DNA of 64,000 nt. Origin: Catenovulum adriaticum. Its GTDB lineage: Bacteria; Pseudomonadota; Gammaproteobacteria; Enterobacterales; Alteromonadaceae. Each line of letters starts with the position of its first letter. The first letter of the stretch is position 1. The DNA is taken from positions 372,001 to 436,000 of the forward strand of contig NZ_CP109967.1 of assembly GCF_026725475.1 (NCBI RefSeq), read 5' to 3'. The notes under the pieces are model-generated. The model saw only the letters and a list, made by a program, of their open reading frames with translations. It had not been told where the DNA came from and did no database searches. This document shows positions 34,104-41,436 of the stretch, piece after piece. The translations under genes were made by a program, and so were the position numbers.

Positions 34104-34248
34104 AATTTAAACAATAAAATAGCCAGTCACCTATCCAAGTGTTTAACTTTTAAGAAACGAATTAGACGACAATTCTACTTTTCTTAAGTTGCCACTTTAT
34201 TTTTATACAAATAAAATATTCATATAAAAACAAAATAAACTTGAATTA

Positions 34249-34264
34249 ATTGTCAACATCATAC
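34249..34264 (+). promoter_or_regulatory. TTGTCAACAT repeat, copy 2
   Basis: ATTGTCAACATCATAC, 161 bp from copy 1 in the same orientation, about 145 nt before the PhyH start. Confidence 0.45.
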
Positions 34265-34407
34265 ATTATTACAGACAGTACACCTCAACTTGGAATGATA
34301 ATTTAGCTAAGTTATTGAATAATTTATGTTTACAATAAATAACCAATAACAAGCCAGTTATTATTGCAAGTTGAGGTTAAATGTCACACTAACTCGGAGC
34401 TTTTAAA

Positions 34408-35181
34408 ATGAGTACACAAATATTAACACCTGAACAAATTAACGACTTCCATCGTGATGGGTATGTCATCGCACGTGGATTTTATTCAACAGAAGAAATT
34501 GAACGTTTACAGCAAAGAGCATTTAATGATGACTCGTTAAATGAAAGAGCTTGGCACAAAAAAGATGCTTCAGGCACCGTTAGTAAAGTGTGCTTATGGC
34601 AAGATGCAGGTGATGATTTATACGGTATGTTTGCGCGTGGCCGCCGGATGGTTGACTCAGTAGAGAAAATTCTAGGTGAAGAAATTTATCACACCAGTAC
34701 AAAAGTGATGATGAAAGAACCATTCGTTGGAGGTGCTTGGGAATGGCATCAAGATTTTGGTTACTGGCACAGAGACAACTTTTATTTATACCCACTGCAA
34801 GTGAGTGTTATGGTTGCGATTAACCGAGCAAATAAAGAAAATGGCTGTCTGCAAGTATTAAAAGGTTCACACCATATTGGCCGAATCGATCACAATAAAA
34901 CCGGCGATCAAAAAGGTGCAGATATGCTATTTGTTGAAGAAGCATTAAAACATCACGAACTAATTGATGTTGAGTTAGCACCGGGCGATACATTATTTTT
35001 CCATTGCAACTTATTACATAAATCGAACCAAAACCAATCGTCTGAGCCCAGATGGTCAATGATTAGTGCATTTAATGCAAAACGTAATGTCTCGTTTAAA
35101 GAAAATGAAGCTGTCTATTATCCGCTTCATAAACTGAACGACGATGCGATTATGAAGTGGCAAGCAAACGAAACCGCTTAA
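34408..35181 (+). CDS. phytanoyl-CoA dioxygenase-like 2OG/Fe(II) oxygenase
   Basis: 257 residues, cytoplasmic. PhyH family non-heme iron oxygenase: TPEQINDFHRDGYVIARGFYS at the N-terminus, the iron ligands H114 and D116 in WEWHQDFGYWH, the distal H204 in FFHCNLLHKS, and an arginine in EPRWSMISAFN for 2-oxoglutarate. All catalytic residues are present, so it should be active. Such enzymes hydroxylate or demethylate small substrates. Its setting, divergent from a sugar porter in a sulfated-galactan locus, points to a sugar-derived substrate; oxidative O-demethylation of methyl-galactose is a possibility, not shown. GGAG precedes the ATG. A terminator follows. Confidence 0.85.
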   Translation: MSTQILTPEQINDFHRDGYVIARGFYSTEEIERLQQRAFNDDSLNERAWHKKDASGTVSKVCLWQDAGDDLYGMFARGRRMVDSVEKILGEEIYHTSTKVMMKEPFVGGAWEWHQDFGYWHRDNFYLYPLQVSVMVAINRANKENGCLQVLKGSHHIGRIDHNKTGDQKGADMLFVEEALKHHELIDVELAPGDTLFFHCNLLHKSNQNQSSEPRWSMISAFNAKRNVSFKENEAVYYPLHKLNDDAIMKWQANETA

Positions 35182-35234
35182 CCATTAAGCTCAGTTTGTT
35201 CCCTGTAACAAACTGCCACTAACCAATCCCCAGC

Positions 35235-35276
35235 AAAAAGCCGATGATGCTTAGCTTTAGTATCATCGGCTTTTTT
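35235..35276. terminator. terminator after the PhyH gene
   Basis: AAAAAGCCGATGAT pairs with ATCATCGGCTTTTTT (35262-35276). A-rich on the left and T-rich on the right, so it can work in both directions. Confidence 0.85.
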
Positions 35277-35320
35277 ATTTTAAATTTTCCTAGTCTGTCT
35301 TTTTAACCCCACAGCCATGT

Positions 35321-35343
35321 GTAGGCGCGAAGCTTGCTCGCGC
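35321..35343 (+). repeat. REP-like palindrome with 5' GTAG tag
   Basis: GTAG is followed by GCGCGA-AGCTTGC-TCGCGC, a GC-rich palindrome in otherwise AT-rich DNA. The GTAG tetranucleotide next to a short palindrome is the layout of REP sequences handled by REP-associated tyrosine transposases (RAYT); Pseudomonas REPs look very similar. No RAYT gene is in the window. Confidence 0.55.
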
Positions 35344-35379
35344 GGTTTTAATTTATATACAAAATTTGATAACGCTGAG

Positions 35380-36474
35380 TTATTTTATCTTTTCCAATTT
35401 AAATGGATAAGTATTATTAGCACGCCATTGACCCACATATAAATTTCCGTCGTCGTCAATTGCGATACCATGTACATGGTTAAATATGTCCCAGGTGCTG
35501 ACCATAGGTTGCAACGCTCCATTTATATATTCAGGTTGCGTACCACCTAAGTTAGCCACTATTTGATTATTTTTATCAAACACTGAAATAAATCCCGAAT
35601 CGACCGCATTTTCATCGTTATAATGTGACCAACATACAGGTGCAAAAAAGTGATCGCCGCTATAAACAGGCCCCCCAATGTAAGCGCCTGGGGTTTCAAT
35701 TTTTTCAATAAATTGGCCGTCTAAAGTAAAGCGTTTGAGCGCTTGTTCAAATCGAGAGCTGACAATTAAATGTGGGTTTTCAGGTGAGCGTAAATCAACA
35801 GAAACGCCATGTGTATTCACTAAGTTATAATTTGGATCACTATTATCTTGACCGCCCCAATGGCGAATATAGCGTCCGTTTGAGTCATACTGAATTAAAT
35901 AATCTGATCCATAACCATCCGTCACGTATAAATCACCGTTTGGTGCTATCGCGATATCAGTTGGTCTAAAAGGCTGATCTGGGGTGTATATACCAATGGT
36001 TTGTGGATGTGAAATGGTAAATAATACGCGCCCATCCATTGACAACTTAGCAATAAAACCGGCTTGAGCTATCACTTTATTATAAGGCGAATCCCACTCA
36101 TTATATGATTTTCCGTCCCAATGACGATTGCTAATCCAACCTGAATCAACCACATACATAAAATCCTCACCGTTTTCATTCACAATTTTAATTGAATGCG
36201 CACCCGGAAATTGGCTTCCCCAAGCGTCAAGTAACTCGCCCTCTTTGCTGTATACGATAAAGTTATTTTGCGGGTGATCGGTCACCATAATTAAACGGCC
36301 TTTTGAATCAAATGCCATGTCATGGCAATTTTCAACTGGCGTTTGCTTGGCGTTTAAACGGCCCCACTGCGTATTAACTCGGTATTGAAAATCGCCTTGA
36401 CCGATAATTTGGCCATGCGGATCACAACCTGATTGCGGGGTAGGATTAAGTGAATTTGATTTTAAATCTGTCAT
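35380..36474 (-). CDS. NHL-repeat beta-propeller protein
   Basis: 364 residues from ATG 36474 (AAGGTA upstream; a TTG 6 nt earlier is the alternative). No signal peptide. A six-bladed NHL propeller: repeated units of the type HDMAFDSKGRLIMVTD, DIAIAPNGDLYVTDGYGSDYLIQYDSNGRYIRHWGG, GVSVDLRSPENPHLIVSSR and HGIAIDDDGNLYVGQW. The fold is shared with the lyase domain of peptidyl-glycine amidating enzymes and with several lactonases, and the many HG/HD loops could hold a metal. It lies in the galactan region between PhyH and the sulfatases; a sugar-lactone hydrolase is conceivable but not supported by a specific motif. Confidence 0.7.
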   Translation of the reverse strand: MTDLKSNSLNPTPQSGCDPHGQIIGQGDFQYRVNTQWGRLNAKQTPVENCHDMAFDSKGRLIMVTDHPQNNFIVYSKEGELLDAWGSQFPGAHSIKIVNENGEDFMYVVDSGWISNRHWDGKSYNEWDSPYNKVIAQAGFIAKLSMDGRVLFTISHPQTIGIYTPDQPFRPTDIAIAPNGDLYVTDGYGSDYLIQYDSNGRYIRHWGGQDNSDPNYNLVNTHGVSVDLRSPENPHLIVSSRFEQALKRFTLDGQFIEKIETPGAYIGGPVYSGDHFFAPVCWSHYNDENAVDSGFISVFDKNNQIVANLGGTQPEYINGALQPMVSTWDIFNHVHGIAIDDDGNLYVGQWRANNTYPFKLEKIK

Positions 36475-36770
36475 TGGCAATGTACCTTAAACTAATGGTA
36501 TTTGTTTGGCTTAATATCAACTTAGGTGATGAATAAGCTCAAACTAACGTATTAAACTTATTCAATAACTTAAAGCTTACTTAATAATAGCTTAAATTAA
36601 ATGTTAACAATAACCAATGGTACATGATTTAAATATAAATATAAAATTTATAAAAGAATATAAATAACCTAAACTCTAAGTAACGAATTGCTTTCTAGTG
36701 GCTTTTTTTACTTACTACTTCGTTAAATAAGCAAAATCGGAGCAAGTTAAAAACTGGCTCCGATTTAAAA
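36475..36770. other. AT-rich spacer before the NHL gene
   Basis: About 296 bp. The right end holds the terminator of the upstream sulfatase gene (36734-36766); the rest should contain the NHL gene's promoter. No other structure was recognised. Confidence 0.5.
36734..36766 (-). terminator. terminator of the sulfatase gene
   Basis: AAATCGGAGC pairs with GCTCCGATTT (36757-36766), immediately after the minus-strand stop at 36771, with T-rich sequence beyond on that strand. Confidence 0.75.
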
Positions 36771-38687
36771 TTACTTAACCGTTAACTTTTTCACGGCTGT
36801 GATACCGTCCGTATAAAAAGTTGGATTACGGTTGCTTGCAATTGGTTCTGCATCGTCCCATGAGTAAACGCTAATTTCGACTTTTCCTGCTTTATGGCCA
36901 GTGACTTCACCAAACTTATTCACGCTGGCAATATTAGAATCGCTAGACACCCATACCACACCGTCACGTTTGGCATTTTTTGGCCATACTTGAGCATTTA
37001 AGTTTATCGTTTCGCCTACAGATAAACTTGATTTATCCGATGTTATCGCCAGTTTATTCACTCTAACGAGCTCGTTTTCTGCCAACACTTTACCTAATTC
37101 TGTATAAGCTTTGTGTTGTTCTGGCGTTAAATTGTTAATATTAAGGCCACTGTACCGACGTAGGCCCCAACGTAATTCTACATAGCGGTCACCTTCGCGT
37201 TCTAACAAATCTGTGCGTAAATCAAAAAATCGGCCGTTAGGAAAATATCGGCTCGGGCCATAACGTTTAAAATTTTTGTTAAACGCAAATCGAATTTTGA
37301 CTGGATCAGTTTCCGCTGTATATTTTTCGTTACCAATAAACCAGCTATATATATTATCTCTAGGTTCACCCGAGGCGCCCATTGCTTGCTGCCAAAAACT
37401 AATACCATCTAAATCTGTGGCTTGTGGTATTTCAATACCCGCCGCTTCCGCAATAGTTGGAAATACATCGGTTAGATAAACCAAACCATCATAACCACGA
37501 GTATCGTTAGATTCAGCTGGAATGGTGCCTGGTTGATTTAACACCATGCCAACATGTAATCCATTATCAGCGTTGCCACCTTTTCTACCCGGGTAAACAC
37601 TGCCATCAGGCATCACATGTGCAAAAATTTCTTTGGTGCCATTGTCACCCATGACCATAATTAAAGTTTCTTCTCGTAACCCCAGCTCATCAATTTTGTT
37701 AACCACTTTACCAATTAATTTATCTGTGTATTCAATCATGTCAATAATGTATTTAGGATCATCGCCTGTCGCACCATTTCGGCTATGCGGCGTTTCATCA
37801 AAATTATCAAAAATCGAATTAGGTTTAGTGTCTGGCGTGGGTTTATGATCATCATGAACCAGCGCCATTGGGTAATATAAGAAAAAAGGTTTATCTTTGT
37901 TACCTTCTATAAATTGTAAAGCGTGACGGTTAAAAATATCGGGGCCGTACCATCTTCTACCCGTTTCTGGATCAAGATCAGTACGCCCTTGGTAGTTTTT
38001 AATTTCGCCGTTAATGACTAAGTTTGGGTTAATAAAACGCTGACCTTCATCAACCACATCAAACGCGACATAATCGTCCCAACCAAATTCTGAAATATAG
38101 TCTTTGCCAGCAATTTCTTTGGTACCACGTGTCTGTTTCCACTTACCATACATGCCTGTGGTGTAGCCAGCTTTTTGAAAAACATCACCGAAGGTAATAT
38201 CAGATGCATGTTGTGATTTTGGACGAAGGTAGTTTCGATCGTTATTTTTACCGCTCATTAAAGCAATGCGCGTATTTTCGCAAATAGGATGCGTAAACGC
38301 ATTTTCTACCCGCAAACCGCTTTGTGCTAGAGCATCTATATTAGGCGTGCTAAATTTTTTATCAGGAAAGTGGCCTCTTACTGAGCGAATCACATTTGAG
38401 CCATATGTGGTCATGCCATAATGACTTAAATCGTCAATTAAAATCAGAACCACATTGGGCTTATCACCTGCTTTTAATATCGGGCTGACAAGTTCAGCTT
38501 CTGATGTTTGCTCAGTTGATGAAGCAGCCGAATCAACTGAATTAAATTTTGTTTGATTGGTGCCAGTTTGGCTACACGCTGACAGGATAATAGCCGAGCA
38601 TAAACCTGTGATTAAATGCTGATACTTTGATTTAACTTTTGATTTAATTAAGGTTTTAAATCTACCTTGTTTGTCAATCTTACTCAT
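36771..38687 (-). CDS. S1 sulfatase lipoprotein with C-terminal Big_2 domain
   Basis: 638 residues. Lipobox ILSAC gives an envelope-anchored protein. A type I sulfatase domain: NVVLILIDDLSHYG with the metal-binding aspartates, FSTPNIDALAQSGLRVENAF, and the formylglycine site at C136 in HPICENTRIALMSG. The site reads C-E-N-T-R, with asparagine at the third position instead of Pro, Ala, Ser, Thr, Cys or Gly, and the later GKWH block is GKWK, so this is a divergent subfamily. A bacterial Ig-like Big_2 domain (about 545-630) follows. Last gene of the minus-strand degradative cluster. It probably removes a sulfate from galactan oligosaccharides. Confidence 0.85.
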   Translation of the reverse strand: MSKIDKQGRFKTLIKSKVKSKYQHLITGLCSAIILSACSQTGTNQTKFNSVDSAASSTEQTSEAELVSPILKAGDKPNVVLILIDDLSHYGMTTYGSNVIRSVRGHFPDKKFSTPNIDALAQSGLRVENAFTHPICENTRIALMSGKNNDRNYLRPKSQHASDITFGDVFQKAGYTTGMYGKWKQTRGTKEIAGKDYISEFGWDDYVAFDVVDEGQRFINPNLVINGEIKNYQGRTDLDPETGRRWYGPDIFNRHALQFIEGNKDKPFFLYYPMALVHDDHKPTPDTKPNSIFDNFDETPHSRNGATGDDPKYIIDMIEYTDKLIGKVVNKIDELGLREETLIMVMGDNGTKEIFAHVMPDGSVYPGRKGGNADNGLHVGMVLNQPGTIPAESNDTRGYDGLVYLTDVFPTIAEAAGIEIPQATDLDGISFWQQAMGASGEPRDNIYSWFIGNEKYTAETDPVKIRFAFNKNFKRYGPSRYFPNGRFFDLRTDLLEREGDRYVELRWGLRRYSGLNINNLTPEQHKAYTELGKVLAENELVRVNKLAITSDKSSLSVGETINLNAQVWPKNAKRDGVVWVSSDSNIASVNKFGEVTGHKAGKVEISVYSWDDAEPIASNRNPTFYTDGITAVKKLTVK

Positions 38688-38738
38688 ACGATATAACCTA
38701 ATTTTGATTAGTGAAATTGGCTGACTTATTAACTTTAA

Positions 38739-40367
38739 TTACAAAGCTTGATAAATATTTGATAAATCAAGCGGATCCTTTAACTCGGCTTGTAATGCCA
38801 TTAATGATTTAAATAAGTCTTTAGTTTTTTGTTGGTAATCTGGCTGTTGGGCAAGATCCTTTAATTCCTGTGGATCACTCGCTAAATGATACAAACGAAC
38901 AACCTGCGCTTTCGGATATACGATTAATTTATAGCCATCTTGCTTAATCATGCGCTGTAAATCGATATAGCCACCATATATTTGAGGGTAATTAGATTCA
39001 GTTTGCTGACCACGAGCCAAGGGTAAAACTGAATTAAAAAACACATGTTCTGGCTTTTTACCGCCCGCTAAATCTAATGCGGTTGCCATTGCGTCCTGAA
39101 TATAAATATCTGAATCATTAACAACCCCTTGATCAAGATCTGGACCTGTTATAATAAAAGGGGCTCGTACACTGTGCTCATATAGGTTCTGTTTGCCAAA
39201 TAAACCATGTTCACCCACAGCTAAACCATGATCTGACGTAAAAATAAGATACGTATTATCCATAACTTTAGCAGCATTCAAGGCGGCTAAAATATCACCA
39301 ATTTGCTTGTCCATATGCGAAATAGATGCATAATATTCTTTAATATGGGTTTGAACCGCAAATTCAGTTCGAGGAAAAGGGGCCAGTGCTGAATCACGCA
39401 AACTAGGTCCATTGCCTATTTGTTCTTGATATGGATATTTAGGTAAGAAACTCTCAGGCACTTTTATTTGCTCCACCGCATACCAATCTTGATAGGCTTG
39501 AGGCGCCTGACGTGGATCATGCGGAGCATTAAAAGCAATATACATGAAAAAAGGCGTTTCTTTTTGACTGGCCTGTTTAATAAATTCAATCGCATCATCA
39601 CGAACCACTTCACTCCAGTGTGTTCCCCCTTCGTAATAACCACCAAATCGAATATCTGTAGGTGACCATGAATCATCATTAGCTGACAAAGGCCGATTAT
39701 AGCCAACTGGCATAAAATCAGCGTAGCTATCATATTTGCCTTTCGCTAAATCTGAAAAATGATTAACCATTGTAGGAAAATCCCAAGCATCTTGTGGCAT
39801 ACCCGCTCGCACATGCTTTACATGGTCAAATACGGCCTCCGCTTTTATATGAACATGCCACTTGCCTGTCATATAGGTTTGATAGCCTCTGGCTTTCATT
39901 TGATTTGCCCAGGTGGTTTTTATACGAGTGGCTTTATTTTGTGGTTTTTCTAATGCTTTTGCTTGCCATAAAGATCGGCCTGTATTGAACATAGCGCGCG
40001 AAGCTAAGCAAACAGCGCCATTCCAGCCGCCCATGTTATATGCATGGCTAAAAGTAACACCTTGCTTTGCCAATGCATTAATATTGGGGCTAATAATTTG
40101 GGTGTTGCCTAAACTTGCTAAACTATTTACAGATTGATCATCAGACAAAATAAAAACAATATTTGGTTTAGCTCTGTTTTTAGCTTGCCCTACTGCAGCG
40201 CCATTGGAATGATAATGCTTGTTTGGCTTTCTCGTTTGTTCTTGAGCACTAGCTTGCTGCCAGCCCATGAATACATTAAATGGTAAGCCAATTAATAACA
40301 GACATTTAATAAAATCTCTTAAACGGCTTTGTATCTTGAATTCAAGTATTAATTGGCTTAATCTCAT
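38739..40367 (-). CDS. S1 family sulfatase
   Basis: 542 residues with a signal peptide ending near ASAQ (about 43). A canonical type I sulfatase: PNIVFILSDDQS, the formylglycine motif C-L-A-S-R at C120 within GAVCLASRAMFNTG, GKWHVH, FTSDHGLAVGEHG and the closing RAPFIITGP block. The cysteine must be converted to formylglycine by a maturase that is not in the window. Located between a GH16 gene (30 nt) and the Big_2 sulfatase (51 nt), so cotranscribed desulfation of the same polymer is likely. Regiospecificity cannot be read. Confidence 0.9.
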   Translation of the reverse strand: MRLSQLILEFKIQSRLRDFIKCLLLIGLPFNVFMGWQQASAQEQTRKPNKHYHSNGAAVGQAKNRAKPNIVFILSDDQSVNSLASLGNTQIISPNINALAKQGVTFSHAYNMGGWNGAVCLASRAMFNTGRSLWQAKALEKPQNKATRIKTTWANQMKARGYQTYMTGKWHVHIKAEAVFDHVKHVRAGMPQDAWDFPTMVNHFSDLAKGKYDSYADFMPVGYNRPLSANDDSWSPTDIRFGGYYEGGTHWSEVVRDDAIEFIKQASQKETPFFMYIAFNAPHDPRQAPQAYQDWYAVEQIKVPESFLPKYPYQEQIGNGPSLRDSALAPFPRTEFAVQTHIKEYYASISHMDKQIGDILAALNAAKVMDNTYLIFTSDHGLAVGEHGLFGKQNLYEHSVRAPFIITGPDLDQGVVNDSDIYIQDAMATALDLAGGKKPEHVFFNSVLPLARGQQTESNYPQIYGGYIDLQRMIKQDGYKLIVYPKAQVVRLYHLASDPQELKDLAQQPDYQQKTKDLFKSLMALQAELKDPLDLSNIYQAL

Positions 40368-40397
40368 TGCTATGCTCTTATAATTTTAAATCGGCTT

Positions 40398-41375
40398 TTA
40401 TTCTGCAACTAGCTTATAAGCTCGTATCCATTCAACCTGCATCGCATTGCTACCATCTGTTGCAGCAAGCTCTTGTGGGGTCGGTGTGCCGGGTTTACCG
40501 TCGCCCCAATTCCAAATTTCAGTATCCATAAATAAGGTCATGGTTTCGTTAAACGGAGCCGGAAATTCGAGTTTATCCGTTTGTGGGTGGCCAGGTTCTT
40601 TAACTCGGTGAAAGTCACTTACCCGTTTACCATCTAAATAGATATAAGCATAATCTTCATTTACCCACCAAATACCGTAAGTATGCCAGCCATGTGCTGC
40701 GCCATCAGGTGCTTGCTCATTTTTTATAGCGGCTAATTCAATCGGGCCATTTAAATAACCAGGTTTGCCAAAACCATTTGGAAAATAATGAAAGTTAGTA
40801 CTTAATCCTTTTTCAAAGTTTTTAGCGCCTTTTTTGGGTGCGCCGATGGCTTCGATGACATCAATTTCGCTAAATCGACCTTGCATCCAAAAAGCAGATG
40901 TCGTCGCTAACATAGATGCTTTCATTTTAACTTCGTAATATCCATACGAAATAGGCTGTTTAGATGAAACAACCGAGGTACCAACCCACTTTTCTTTTGA
41001 GGGGCCATTCGCTTTGCTGTATAAAAATAATTTACTATCTTTAATTTCAACGTTTTCGGTGTCATCGGCATGCTCGGCTTCAACGTAAGCACCTGGACGG
41101 TTCTCACCTGAACCATTCCACCAATTATGTTGCGCTTGCCATTTAGTTGCATCCCAATTCTCAAATTCGTCACTAAATTGAGAATTGAGTTGCCATTTCA
41201 TCCCCGCAGGCGGTGTAGGTAGCTGTGCTAATTCGCTGCCCCACTCATAACCGACATCTAGTTGAGTTTGATCAGTTGAACTATTGTGAAAAGGCGGCAG
41301 TGAACACGATAGCAGTGTGCTGCTCAATACCACACTCATCGCGGCTAAACTCATTGTTTTATTTAATTGATACAT
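40398..41375 (-). CDS. GH16 family endo-glycanase lipoprotein (agarase/porphyranase type)
   Basis: 325 residues. Lipobox LLSC after a signal peptide. A GH16 beta-jelly roll: FSDEFENWDATKWQ at the start and the catalytic strand FSEIDVIEAIG with nucleophile E170, D172 and acid/base E175 (ExDxxE spacing, as in agarases, porphyranases and carrageenases). FWMQGR, NFHYFPNGFG, HGWHTYGIWWVNEDYAYIYLDGK line the active cleft. It cleaves beta-1,4 bonds in galactans; the exact polymer is undecided. AAGGTC precedes the ATG. Confidence 0.87.
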   Translation of the reverse strand: MYQLNKTMSLAAMSVVLSSTLLSCSLPPFHNSSTDQTQLDVGYEWGSELAQLPTPPAGMKWQLNSQFSDEFENWDATKWQAQHNWWNGSGENRPGAYVEAEHADDTENVEIKDSKLFLYSKANGPSKEKWVGTSVVSSKQPISYGYYEVKMKASMLATTSAFWMQGRFSEIDVIEAIGAPKKGAKNFEKGLSTNFHYFPNGFGKPGYLNGPIELAAIKNEQAPDGAAHGWHTYGIWWVNEDYAYIYLDGKRVSDFHRVKEPGHPQTDKLEFPAPFNETMTLFMDTEIWNWGDGKPGTPTPQELAATDGSNAMQVEWIRAYKLVAE

Positions 41376-41388
41376 AAGTAGACCTTAT

Positions 41389-41426
41389 AAAAAACTGCCA
41401 CCTTTCATAAAATAAGTGGCAGTTTT
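41389..41426 (-). terminator. terminator between the GH2 and GH16 genes
   Basis: AAAACTGCCAC (41391-41401) pairs with GTGGCAGTTTT (41416-41426); on the minus strand the stem is followed by T6. It sits just past the GH2 stop, so the downstream GH16 and sulfatase genes either depend on read-through or have their own promoter. Confidence 0.8.
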
Positions 41427-41436
41427 AATATTGATA

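Larger units (their letters stand above)
33941..34407. promoter_or_regulatory. divergent promoter region, sugar porter and PhyH
   Basis: 467 bp, very AT-rich. Two 16-nt direct repeats differing at one base (ATTGTCAACAT[T/C]ATAC) lie at 34088-34103 and 34249-34264, and a reverse-oriented TTGTCAA heptamer lies at about 34054. The heptamer recurs upstream of the TonB receptor (62754). These are the best operator candidates for sugar control of the two divergent genes. Confidence 0.5.
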
